DNA of 12,977 nt from DASSKO01 sp035690425 (GTDB lineage Bacteria; Actinomycetota; Actinomycetes; Propionibacteriales; Nocardioidaceae), in assembly GCA_035690425.1 (NCBI GenBank), contig DASSKO010000053.1:1-12977 (forward strand), written 5' to 3'. The notes below the pieces were generated by a model. That model was not told where the DNA came from. It did no database searches and was given only the letters and a program-made list of their open reading frames with translations. Both the position numbers and the translations under genes were made by a program. Position 1 is the first letter of the stretch, and each line of letters starts with the position of its first letter. Shown here one piece after another: positions 1 through 5,606 of the stretch.

Positions 1-230
1 AACGCCGGTTACGGTCGTCCAGGCCTTTGCCGGTCGGGGCGCGAATGGGTCACTACCGATCGCGCCCATAGTGGCGAGCGGAGGCCGCCGCCGATCGCAC
101 AACGTGCGGCCGCTCCCGCTCGCGCTGGGAGATTTTCCGTACTGCGATGGGAGGGTTGCTCTAGCCGGTGGGAACGCGCTGCTCGCAGTCTGCTGCTGTT
201 TCGTACGTCCCAAGTGGAGGGGAGCAGCAG

Positions 231-554
231 ATGAGGTGGATCGTGTGTCGGGCGGCGCTGGTGGTCACGGTGGCCGGCGGCGTCACCGCGGTGGCGGCCG
301 GGCCCGCGTTGGCGACTGGCCAGTTCTACCAGGCGCCTGGCTTCACCAACTCGAACGCGTCGTGCATGGGGTCGGCGTACGACTTCGGCGCGCATTACGG
401 GGTGACGGGCGAGGGGTGGCCGGACGCCATTCTGCATGGGGAGATCGGGCCCTCGGAGTCAGAGCACGCGACGAGCGACGGTCCGGGTGCGGTCGGTGAG
501 TTCAGCAGTTCGATGGCGGCTAGCCACGGTTCGATACTGACCTGCCTGTCATGA
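231..554 (+). CDS. Small secreted protein, first gene of sensor operon
   Basis: This encodes a 107-residue protein with a clear Sec signal peptide: a basic start (MRWIVCR), a hydrophobic core to about residue 22 and an A-x-A-type site (GPALA) near residue 28. The mature part is about 79 residues, has two cysteines and is rich in Gly and Ser; no known family is recognised. The ATG at 231 is chosen over an upstream in-frame ATG at 168 because a strong GGAGGGG ribosome site lies at 216-222 and because the signal peptide begins exactly there. The stop overlaps the ATG of the next gene (ATGA at 551-554), so the two are probably translationally coupled. Since it heads an operon ending in a two-component system, it could be a signal or accessory protein for the kinase; that is inference only. 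Confidence 0.72.
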   Translation: MRWIVCRAALVVTVAGGVTAVAAGPALATGQFYQAPGFTNSNASCMGSAYDFGAHYGVTGEGWPDAILHGEIGPSESEHATSDGPGAVGEFSSSMAASHGSILTCLS

Positions 555-1252
555 CGACGCCGGCTGTGAACGAGACGGTGCAGCGGCGGCTGTGGCTGAC
601 CGCTGGGTGGTTGTCGATCGCCTACGTGGTGGTCACGTTCGCGGTGTCGCCGGCGTACACGTCGGTGGTGACGGGTCTCGGTGAGTCGCCGAGCAAGGTA
701 GCGAAGGCGCTGGTGGCGTCGTCGATGACGACGGGATTCGCCGGCGCGTACGGCGAGCTTGTCGCGGTGCTGGTCTTCCTCGTCGGCGGTTCGCTGATGG
801 CGCAACTGCTGCGCGGTGACGGCGTCGTGGCCAGTTGGCTGGCGTCGTGCATGGCGGGCGCGGCGGTGACCTACGTCGCGATCGTGATCGCGACTGGCGC
901 GGCGACCGCGGCAGCGCTCTACAACGGCCATCATGGCGTGTCCGTGGACGCGATCACTCCGGTGGCCGCGATCGGCAACTTCGGGTTCTCGTTGTCAGGC
1001 GCCGCCGCCGGGGTTTTTGTGCTGGCCTCGTCCGCCGCTGGTCAGGTAAGCCGTCTGCTACCCCGCTGGTTCACCGTGATCGGCTACGTGGTCGGGGTGG
1101 CGTGCTTGACTGCGGTGTTGGCGGCACGGAGCGGTGCGCCGCAGATGATGCTGTGGTACCTGTGGCTGGTCGGGTTCGGGGTGTTGGCCCTGCGACGCAC
1201 CCGCCGGGCGGCTCCGGCGCCGAGTGCTGTCGCAGTGGGCACTCCGGCGTGA
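551..1252 (+). CDS. Six-helix integral membrane protein (DUF4386-like?)
   Basis: This is a 233-residue membrane protein with about six hydrophobic segments, near residues 13-33, 60-83, 92-118, 134-160, 170-190 and 196-214, followed by a basic, Ala/Pro-rich cytoplasmic tail. Size and helix layout resemble the DUF4386 group of actinobacterial membrane proteins, but I see no diagnostic motif, so the family is tentative. The ATG overlaps the stop of the preceding secreted-protein gene and the kinase gene follows after about 32-41 bases, giving a four-gene operon. The overlap and the continuous G/C-rich third positions make the gene itself secure. It may assist sensing or transport for the adjacent kinase; function is unknown. 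Confidence 0.8.
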   Translation: MTTPAVNETVQRRLWLTAGWLSIAYVVVTFAVSPAYTSVVTGLGESPSKVAKALVASSMTTGFAGAYGELVAVLVFLVGGSLMAQLLRGDGVVASWLASCMAGAAVTYVAIVIATGAATAAALYNGHHGVSVDAITPVAAIGNFGFSLSGAAAGVFVLASSAAGQVSRLLPRWFTVIGYVVGVACLTAVLAARSGAPQMMLWYLWLVGFGVLALRRTRRAAPAPSAVAVGTPA

Positions 1253-1284
1253 TTCGACTGCCGGTCAGCCCCTGACGCGGGAGC

Positions 1285-3327
1285 ATGGCCAGGATGAGGG
1301 CGCCGTCGCGTGGCACGGTGACGGTCGCGGTGATCGCCGCGGCCGTCACCGTCACGCTGCTCGGGATCAGCGGCTCGCTGTCGGTCGCAGTCAGCGACCA
1401 CCGGGCGGTGGTCACGGCCGGCTTCAACGCGGCGGTGGTGGTCGCGTTCGCGCTCGTCGGGGCGGTGGTGGCGGGAGCGCGCCCGGGTAATCGGGTGGGC
1501 TGGCTGATGCTCGCGGCCGGGGCCGCTTGGGCCTTAGGCAGCGCGGGCGTCGACCTCTCCTATCACGGCATCGTGATTGCGCCGGGCAGTGTTCCCGCCT
1601 CGTCGGCGTTCGCGGTCGCCGGGGCGGCGGTGCGGTCGGTTGGCTGGTACCTAGTCACGCTGGTGGTGCCGGCGTACTTTCCGGACGGGCGGTTGGCCGA
1701 GCCGCGGGTGCGGTGGCTCAAGCTGGTGCTGATCGTGATCATGGTGGCGTCGGTGCTCGATGCGACCACCGATAAGCAGGCGGATCTCAGCGGCTATGGC
1801 GCCTGGCGCAACCCGATCGCCCCACCCCGGCCGTGGGATGTGATCAGCGGAATCGGGCTGCTCGGCCATGTACCGCTCAGCCTGGTGGCGGTCGGCGGCA
1901 TCATCGTCGGGTTGCGGGCTCGGTGGCGGTGCGGCGACGCTGTCGCTCGTCAGCAGCTGCTGCTGTTCTTCGCCGCGGTGGCGCTGCCGGTCCTCTCCGT
2001 CCCGCTCTCGTTCGGTGTCGCGGGCGTGGGCGACTGGGTGTTCGGTGCGGTTGCGCTGCCGCTGCCGTTCGCGATCGGGTTCGCGGTGCTCGCCCGCGGG
2101 CTGTATGACCTTCGCACCGCGGCGAACCGCACCCTGGTGTGGGTGACTCTGTCGCTGGTGATCGCGGGGCTTTACGCCGTAGTGATCGCAGGGTTGGGCA
2201 GCCGGATCGACGCCGGCGGCGTCGGCTGGCTGGCTTGGGCCGCCGCCGCGGTGGTAGCGGTCACCTTCGCGCCGCTTCGCGACCTGCTGCAGCGTGGCAT
2301 CAACCGGCTCACCTTCGGCCGATGGGACGAGCCCTACGACGTGCTCGCCGGGCTCGGGCAGCAACTCGAGGCGGGCGCTGACGTCCATCGTTTGCTCGTC
2401 AATGTTGTCAACGAGCTGCGCGGCTTGGGTCTCGGTGACGTGGCGATACGCGACGCGTACGGGTACGTCCTGGCCGGCGACACGACACCCAGCGACGGGC
2501 GGGTCGAGCAGCCATTGGCGGCGTTCGGTCAGCCGGTCGGGACCCTGCTCTACCGGGCCCCCGACCCGCCGCTTCGGGTCCGGGACCGTCGGCTGCTCGA
2601 CGACCTGGCGGGGCATCTCGGCGGCGTGCTGAACGCCCACCAGCTCACCTTGGACCTGCAGCGGGCACTCGAACAGCAAGTGCTCAGCCGCGAAGAAGAG
2701 CGGCGCCGGCTCCGTCGGGACCTGCACGACGGGCTCGGCCCCGCGCTCGCCGGTCACCTGCTCCGGCTCGACCTCATCGCCGCGAAAGTCGGATGTACGT
2801 CCCCAGCGGCCCCCGAAATCGACGAGCTGCGCGACGAGCTGCGCGGCACTGTCACCGAGGTCCGCCGCGTGGTAGAGGGGCTGCGCCCACCCGCATTGGA
2901 CGAGCTCGGTCTCACCGGCGCGCTCACCCAGGTGCTGCAACGGCTAGCTGCCGGCAACGCGGTGCGCGTCGACTTGCACGTCGGTGAACTCCCGTCGCTG
3001 TCCGCGGCCACCGAGGTCGCGGCTTTCCGCATCGTCACCGAAGCCGTCACCAACGTCATCCGGCACGCCAACGCGCGCACGTGCCGGGTCAGCATCGACG
3101 CTTCCGACGGCGTGCTGCGCGCAAGCGTCACCGATGACGGCACCGGCATACGGAATGCCACGTCATCGTCGGGGAACGGGCTGCAGACCATGCGCGAGCG
3201 TGCCGATGAGCTGCGCGGACGTCTACGCGTGAGCTCCGCTTTCGGCACCACCGTCACTGCCGAACTTCCACTGTTCTCAACCGGGCGACCAGCGGCGACC
3301 GAATCGGCTCAGTCGGGCCGACCGTGA
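1285..3327 (+). CDS. Membrane sensor histidine kinase (HisKA_3, NarL-type partner)
   Basis: This is a sensor kinase of 680 residues. The N-terminal half (about 10-330) has eight to ten membrane helices and an FPDGRL motif (132-137) common in actinobacterial ComP-like kinases. A GAF-like linker spans about 350-450. The HisKA_3 dimerisation domain carries the phospho-acceptor in RRDLHDGLGP (H481). The HATPase domain shows the N box (EAVTNVIRHA, N590), G1 box (DDGTGI, 617-622) and G2 box (GNGLQTMRER, 630-639). All catalytic motifs are intact. The ATG at 1285 has its GGGAG only 1 base upstream; the in-frame ATG at 1294 sits 10 bases from that same GGGAG (1279-1283) and may be the true start. The stop overlaps the response-regulator GTG (GTGA, 3324-3327), so the two are coupled. 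The signal sensed is unknown. Confidence 0.95.
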   Translation: MARMRAPSRGTVTVAVIAAAVTVTLLGISGSLSVAVSDHRAVVTAGFNAAVVVAFALVGAVVAGARPGNRVGWLMLAAGAAWALGSAGVDLSYHGIVIAPGSVPASSAFAVAGAAVRSVGWYLVTLVVPAYFPDGRLAEPRVRWLKLVLIVIMVASVLDATTDKQADLSGYGAWRNPIAPPRPWDVISGIGLLGHVPLSLVAVGGIIVGLRARWRCGDAVARQQLLLFFAAVALPVLSVPLSFGVAGVGDWVFGAVALPLPFAIGFAVLARGLYDLRTAANRTLVWVTLSLVIAGLYAVVIAGLGSRIDAGGVGWLAWAAAAVVAVTFAPLRDLLQRGINRLTFGRWDEPYDVLAGLGQQLEAGADVHRLLVNVVNELRGLGLGDVAIRDAYGYVLAGDTTPSDGRVEQPLAAFGQPVGTLLYRAPDPPLRVRDRRLLDDLAGHLGGVLNAHQLTLDLQRALEQQVLSREEERRRLRRDLHDGLGPALAGHLLRLDLIAAKVGCTSPAAPEIDELRDELRGTVTEVRRVVEGLRPPALDELGLTGALTQVLQRLAAGNAVRVDLHVGELPSLSAATEVAAFRIVTEAVTNVIRHANARTCRVSIDASDGVLRASVTDDGTGIRNATSSSGNGLQTMRERADELRGRLRVSSAFGTTVTAELPLFSTGRPAATESAQSGRP

Positions 3328-3962
3328 CCATCCGCGTGCTCGTCGTCGACGACCACCCGATCTTTCGGGACGGCCTCGCCGCGCTACTCAACTCACTCGA
3401 CGACATCGAGGTCGTCGCCACCGCCGGTGACGGGCCCGACGCCATCGACGCGGTCGAGGCAGCCGGAGGCGTCGACGTCGTGCTGATGGACATCAACCTG
3501 CCCAGCATGTCCGGTGTCGAGGCCACCACCCATCTCCTCGCGCGGCCGGACCCGCCGGTCGTCCTCGCCGTCACCATGGTCGACGACGACGACACGGTGG
3601 TCGCCGCGATGCGCGCTGGCGCCCGCGGCTACGTCCTCAAGGGCGCCACCAGCGAGGAGATCACCGCAGCCGTGCGCACCGTTGCGGCTGGCGGAGCGGT
3701 CTTCGGTGCCGGCGTTGCCGCGCAGGTCCTCGCCCTTACCGCCACCGCCGCTGCTCGGCAGCCCGTACACATCGAGGGTCTCACCGTCCGGGAACGCGAG
3801 GTCCTCGCGCTGATCGCCGAAGGTGCCGGCAACCCTCAGATCGCGCGAGCCCTAGGCATCAGCGTAAAGACTGTACAGAATTACGTTTCCCGGATCCTTG
3901 ACAAACTCCAGGTCTCCGACCGGACCCAAGCCGCGCTCAAAGCACGACACCCTCCCGTTTGA
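3324..3962 (+). CDS. NarL/FixJ-family response regulator
   Basis: This is a 212-residue DNA-binding response regulator, the cognate partner of the upstream kinase. The receiver domain (1-120) has the acidic pair D9-D10, phospho-acceptor D56 (in LMDINLP), the switch Thr T84 and the conserved K106 (YVLKG). A LuxR-type helix-turn-helix follows at about 150-208, with LTVREREVLALIAEG and the recognition helix region SVKTVQNYVSRILDKL. The GTG start overlaps the kinase stop. The last bases of the gene overlap, on the opposite strand, the end of a decayed cyclase reading frame that begins downstream. All key residues are present, so the regulator should be functional; its targets, perhaps including its own operon, are not visible here. 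Confidence 0.95.
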   Translation: MTIRVLVVDDHPIFRDGLAALLNSLDDIEVVATAGDGPDAIDAVEAAGGVDVVLMDINLPSMSGVEATTHLLARPDPPVVLAVTMVDDDDTVVAAMRAGARGYVLKGATSEEITAAVRTVAAGGAVFGAGVAAQVLALTATAAARQPVHIEGLTVREREVLALIAEGAGNPQIARALGISVKTVQNYVSRILDKLQVSDRTQAALKARHPPV

Positions 3963-4255
3963 CGAAGGCGTCGAGCAAAGCGAGCGTGTCGCGCCAGGCG
4001 GCGTCACCGACGCGGGGGACAGGCTGGGTCGAGCCGACGACGTCGGTGAACACGACGGCCGTGAGGTCTCGCTGGCCGATGGCCGCGTCTGGGCCGCCGA
4101 CGAGGAATCGCTTGATGTCGCTGTCCCACTCGCCGTAGTTGAACGTCGCAGACGGGATTAGGAAGACTGCCCCCGGTATTCCTGCCGCGACACGGGACAT
4201 GCAGCACCCGAGCCGGCTGGCCAGCGCGCTGGCCCGGGAGAACGCTGGTAGAAGG
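3937..4255 (-). pseudogene. Remnant of alpha/beta-hydrolase / adenylate cyclase fusion gene
   Basis: In one minus-strand frame, 4255 down to 3937 reads as the tail of an alpha/beta hydrolase (IPGAVFLIPSATFNYGEWD, then DIKRFLVGG) running straight into the first 45 or so residues of a class III nucleotide cyclase domain (LTAVVFTDVVGSTQ, GDAAWRDTLALLDAFVKREG). FTDVVGST is the metal-binding start of that domain. This hydrolase-cyclase order is known in actinobacterial fusion proteins. Both ends are missing. Upstream the frame runs into the tRNA fragment at 4256-4304. Downstream it stops at 3937 inside the 3' end of the response-regulator gene, before the GDG-type catalytic part. It has no start signal and cannot make an active cyclase. 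It is best read as a chromosomal gene destroyed during insertion or deletion at the tRNA scar. Confidence 0.7.
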
Positions 4256-4304
4256 TGGTGGGCAGGGGCGGGGTCGAACCGCCGACCTTCCGCTTTTCAG
4301 GCGG
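4256..4304 (-). other. tRNA-Phe(GAA) 3' fragment, att-like scar
   Basis: Read on the minus strand this is tRNA positions 28-76: anticodon 3' region CCGC-CTGAAAA-GCGG (anticodon GAA, Phe), variable loop AGGTC, a perfect T arm GGCGG-TTCGACC-CCGCC, acceptor strand CCTGCCC, A73 and an encoded CCA. The outermost anticodon-stem pair (27-43) would be A-A, and no D arm or 5' acceptor strand (GGGCAGG would be needed) follows, so the tRNA identity stops abruptly at 4304. It cannot be a working tRNA. Such 3'-half fragments are the usual product of site-specific integration at tRNA genes (attL/attR). A decayed direct copy lies at 6943-6986. No integrase gene is seen in the window. Confidence 0.8.
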
Positions 4305-4364
4305 TCATGATCGCTCGCGTCTTCGCAGGTCAGAGCGGGTGTGGGGCCCTTTGAGCGGGCTGGC

Positions 4365-4384
4365 GTGCAACATACGTGCAACAT
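4365..4384. repeat. Two direct GTGCAACAT repeats, 11-base period
   Basis: GTGCAACAT occurs at 4365-4373 and again at 4376-4384, separated by AC, so the copies are one helical turn apart. The pair lies 60 bases beyond the tRNA fragment and just upstream of the TACACT hexamer of the MNT gene. It could be an autoregulatory operator for the toxin-antitoxin pair, or an arm/excisionase-type site of the lost integrative element. A related string (GTGC, then CATCGCG and TGAGCC) lies at a similar distance from the second tRNA-like copy, at 7045-7064. Confidence 0.5.
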
Positions 4385-4406
4385 CGCGCTGAACCGGTCT
4401 GGCTCG

Positions 4407-4418
4407 TACACTCAGACG
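4407..4418 (+). promoter_or_regulatory. Leaderless -10 element (TACACT) for MNT/HEPN operon
   Basis: TACACT at 4407-4412 fits the actinobacterial TANNNT -10 consensus. It places the transcript start at about 4419, which is the A of the MNT ATG. There is no ribosome-binding site in front of that ATG, so a leaderless mRNA is the simplest reading. No good -35 hexamer is visible at 17 bases. Confidence 0.5.
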
Positions 4419-4709
4419 ATGACCACGTCGTCGGCCGAGGCCGACCTGCCGCTCGTCGACGAGCGCCAGGTCCGCGCGCATCGCGACGATCTCATGCGCC
4501 TGGCCGCCGAGCACGGGGTCTCCGAGCTGCGGTTCGCCTCGCCTGGCCGGCTTGTGGGGCGCGTTGCCGACGACAGAGATCTGCTCGACATGGTGGCCTT
4601 CGACCTCGCCGCCGAGGCGTTGCTCGGAGCCCGCGTGAGCCTGTTCTCCGACCGCGTGCTGTCCAACGAGCACGTCAGTCAAGACCTGGTCGACGCCCAA
4701 CCGCTGTGA
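4419..4709 (+). CDS. MNT-type nucleotidyltransferase antitoxin
   Basis: This 96-residue protein has the layout of minimal nucleotidyltransferases that act as antitoxins of HEPN toxins: a helix with HRDDLMRLAAEHGV, the nucleotidyltransferase motif region, then LLDMVAFDLAAEALLG and RVSLFSDRVLS. The family motif is G-S-X10-D-X-D; here it reads A40-S41-X10-D52-R53-D54, so the first Gly is Ala while the two metal-binding Asp remain. An in-frame ATG at 4341 exists, but 4419 matches the family start and follows a -10 element at leaderless distance. Its TGA overlaps the GTG of the HEPN gene. In the characterised MntA-HepT pair the MNT protein AMPylates a Tyr of the toxin; whether this variant does so is open. 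Confidence 0.82.
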   Translation: MTTSSAEADLPLVDERQVRAHRDDLMRLAAEHGVSELRFASPGRLVGRVADDRDLLDMVAFDLAAEALLGARVSLFSDRVLSNEHVSQDLVDAQPL

Positions 4710-5047
4710 CGGCGCCGAGCCGGCCGGAGCGGCGCGCGCTTCTCGAGCTCGTCGCGCTACTGGACAACATCCAGCGGCTCGTCGCCGATGGCGACCATGA
4801 ACGGTTCACCGCCGATGACCACTACCGCTGGATCATCGAGCGGCTCTGGATCGCCCTCGGCAACGAAGCCGAGGCCTACCTTCGCCTGGCGAATCCGCCG
4901 CAACAGGATCCCTGGAGGTTCTTGCCTCGGCTCCGCAACGAGCTGGCTCACGTCCGCCTGGCTGACATCGACCAGGAGCGGGTCTGGCGCGTGACCGTCC
5001 TTCGCCCGCCGGCTCTCGTCGAGCGAGCGCGCCAACTCCTTCGGTGA
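4706..5047 (+). CDS. HEPN-domain toxin (HepT/DUF86-like RNase)
   Basis: This is a 113-residue helical protein. Near the C-terminus it carries the HEPN RNase motif R-X4-H as R77-N-E-L-A-H82, inside the family pattern W-x3-P-x-LRN-x-L-x-H followed by DID-x3-VW (residues 70-94). HEPN dimers of this family cleave RNA and are neutralised by an MNT partner, here encoded immediately upstream with a 4-base overlap (GTGA, 4706-4709). The usual motif is R-X4-H-X-Y, where the Tyr is the AMPylation target; here that position is R84. The GTG is chosen because it gives the family length and the overlap. A hairpin follows at 5051-5078. Toxicity is inferred from the family, not shown. Confidence 0.82.
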   Translation: MTAPSRPERRALLELVALLDNIQRLVADGDHERFTADDHYRWIIERLWIALGNEAEAYLRLANPPQQDPWRFLPRLRNELAHVRLADIDQERVWRVTVLRPPALVERARQLLR

Positions 5048-5050
5048 TTT

Positions 5051-5078
5051 TTCCCTTCGCGGTTGCTCTCGAAGGGAA
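5051..5078 (+). terminator. Hairpin after HEPN gene, possible terminator
   Basis: TTCCCTTCG (5051-5059) and CGAAGGGAA (5070-5078) form a perfect 9-bp stem with a 10-base loop, starting 3 bases after the HEPN stop. There is no T-run after it, so it would be a U-less actinobacterial terminator or an mRNA-protecting hairpin. Its right arm overlaps the GGAACC proposed as the -35 of the next gene, so it may instead be regulatory. Confidence 0.5.
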
Positions 5079-5103
5079 CCGGTAGGTCCGCTGGCGGGTG
5101 TTA
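5075..5103 (+). promoter_or_regulatory. Candidate ECF-type promoter for sigma gene 1
   Basis: GGAACC (5075-5080), 17 bases, then GTGTTA (5098-5103) matches the GGAAC-N16-18 pattern of ECF promoters and lies 30 bases before the sigma-factor GTG. It resembles the site before the second sigma gene (GGAACT-N18-GTCTTA). Autoregulation is inferred. Confidence 0.35.
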
Positions 5104-5132
5104 CCTGGTAGAGCCTGACCGGAGGGGGGCTG

Positions 5133-5606
5133 GTGCACGAGTTCTACGCAGCTTGCTACCCCCGGCTGGTCCGGGTGCTCACCCTTGTCTGCGGTGATCA
5201 GGCCGAGGCGGAGGAAGTGGCGCAGGACGCGTTCGTGCGGCTTCTCCCTCGGTGGGACAAGGTCTCCCGCTACGAAGACCCCGAAGCATGGTTGCGTCTC
5301 GTCGCGTTCCGGCTGCTGTCCAACCGACGGCGTCGCGCCCGCAACCGGCTGGCGGCGCTGTGTCGCACTGGGGCGTCGCCAGATGTCGCGCCGCCAACGG
5401 GCGAGGGGATCGACGTGATGAGAGCCCTCGCGACATTGCCTCCCGAGCAGCGGCAGGTCGTCGTCCTGCACCACCTCCTCGACCTGCCGGTAGAGGAAGT
5501 CGCCAGAGTGCTGCGGTTGCCGGCGGGGACCGTCAAGTCCCGGCTGGGTCGTGCCCGGCAGTCGCTGTCGCCGTTGCCGAGGATCGAGGTGCCGGGTCGT
5601 GGATGA
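5133..5606 (+). CDS. ECF RNA polymerase sigma factor 1 (SigE-like)
   Basis: This is a 157-residue group 4 sigma factor. Region 2 runs from about residue 3 to 68 (FYAACYPRLVRVLTLV, then AEEVAQDAFVRLLPRW and DPEAWLRLVAFRLL). Region 4 runs from about 93 to 145 (LPPEQRQVVVLHHLLDLP, then EEVARVLRLPAGTVKSRLGRAR, the -35-recognising helix-turn-helix). Region 3 is absent, as expected for ECF factors. The GTG start at 5133 is set by a strong GGAGG site (5121-5125) 7 bases upstream. The stop lies just inside the next gene, whose GTG is at 5599, so sigma and membrane partner are coupled, as is usual for sigma/anti-sigma pairs. A candidate promoter of its own type lies upstream. Confidence 0.93.
   Translation: MHEFYAACYPRLVRVLTLVCGDQAEAEEVAQDAFVRLLPRWDKVSRYEDPEAWLRLVAFRLLSNRRRRARNRLAALCRTGASPDVAPPTGEGIDVMRALATLPPEQRQVVVLHHLLDLPVEEVARVLRLPAGTVKSRLGRARQSLSPLPRIEVPGRG

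Noticed and set aside
1..230. Gene or clear promoter upstream of the secreted-protein gene
   Set aside because: Open frames here are out of phase shadows. GGAAC at 171-175 could be an ECF -35 but no matching -10 is convincing.
1651..2940. 429-codon minus-strand open frame opposite the histidine kinase
   Set aside because: It is the antisense of a well-supported kinase gene; its composition (Gln/Arg/His-rich, no domain) is the usual shadow of high-GC codon bias.
4256..4340. A complete, functional tRNA gene
   Set aside because: The 5' acceptor strand and D arm cannot be found beyond 4304 and pair 27-43 is broken; only the 3' part exists.
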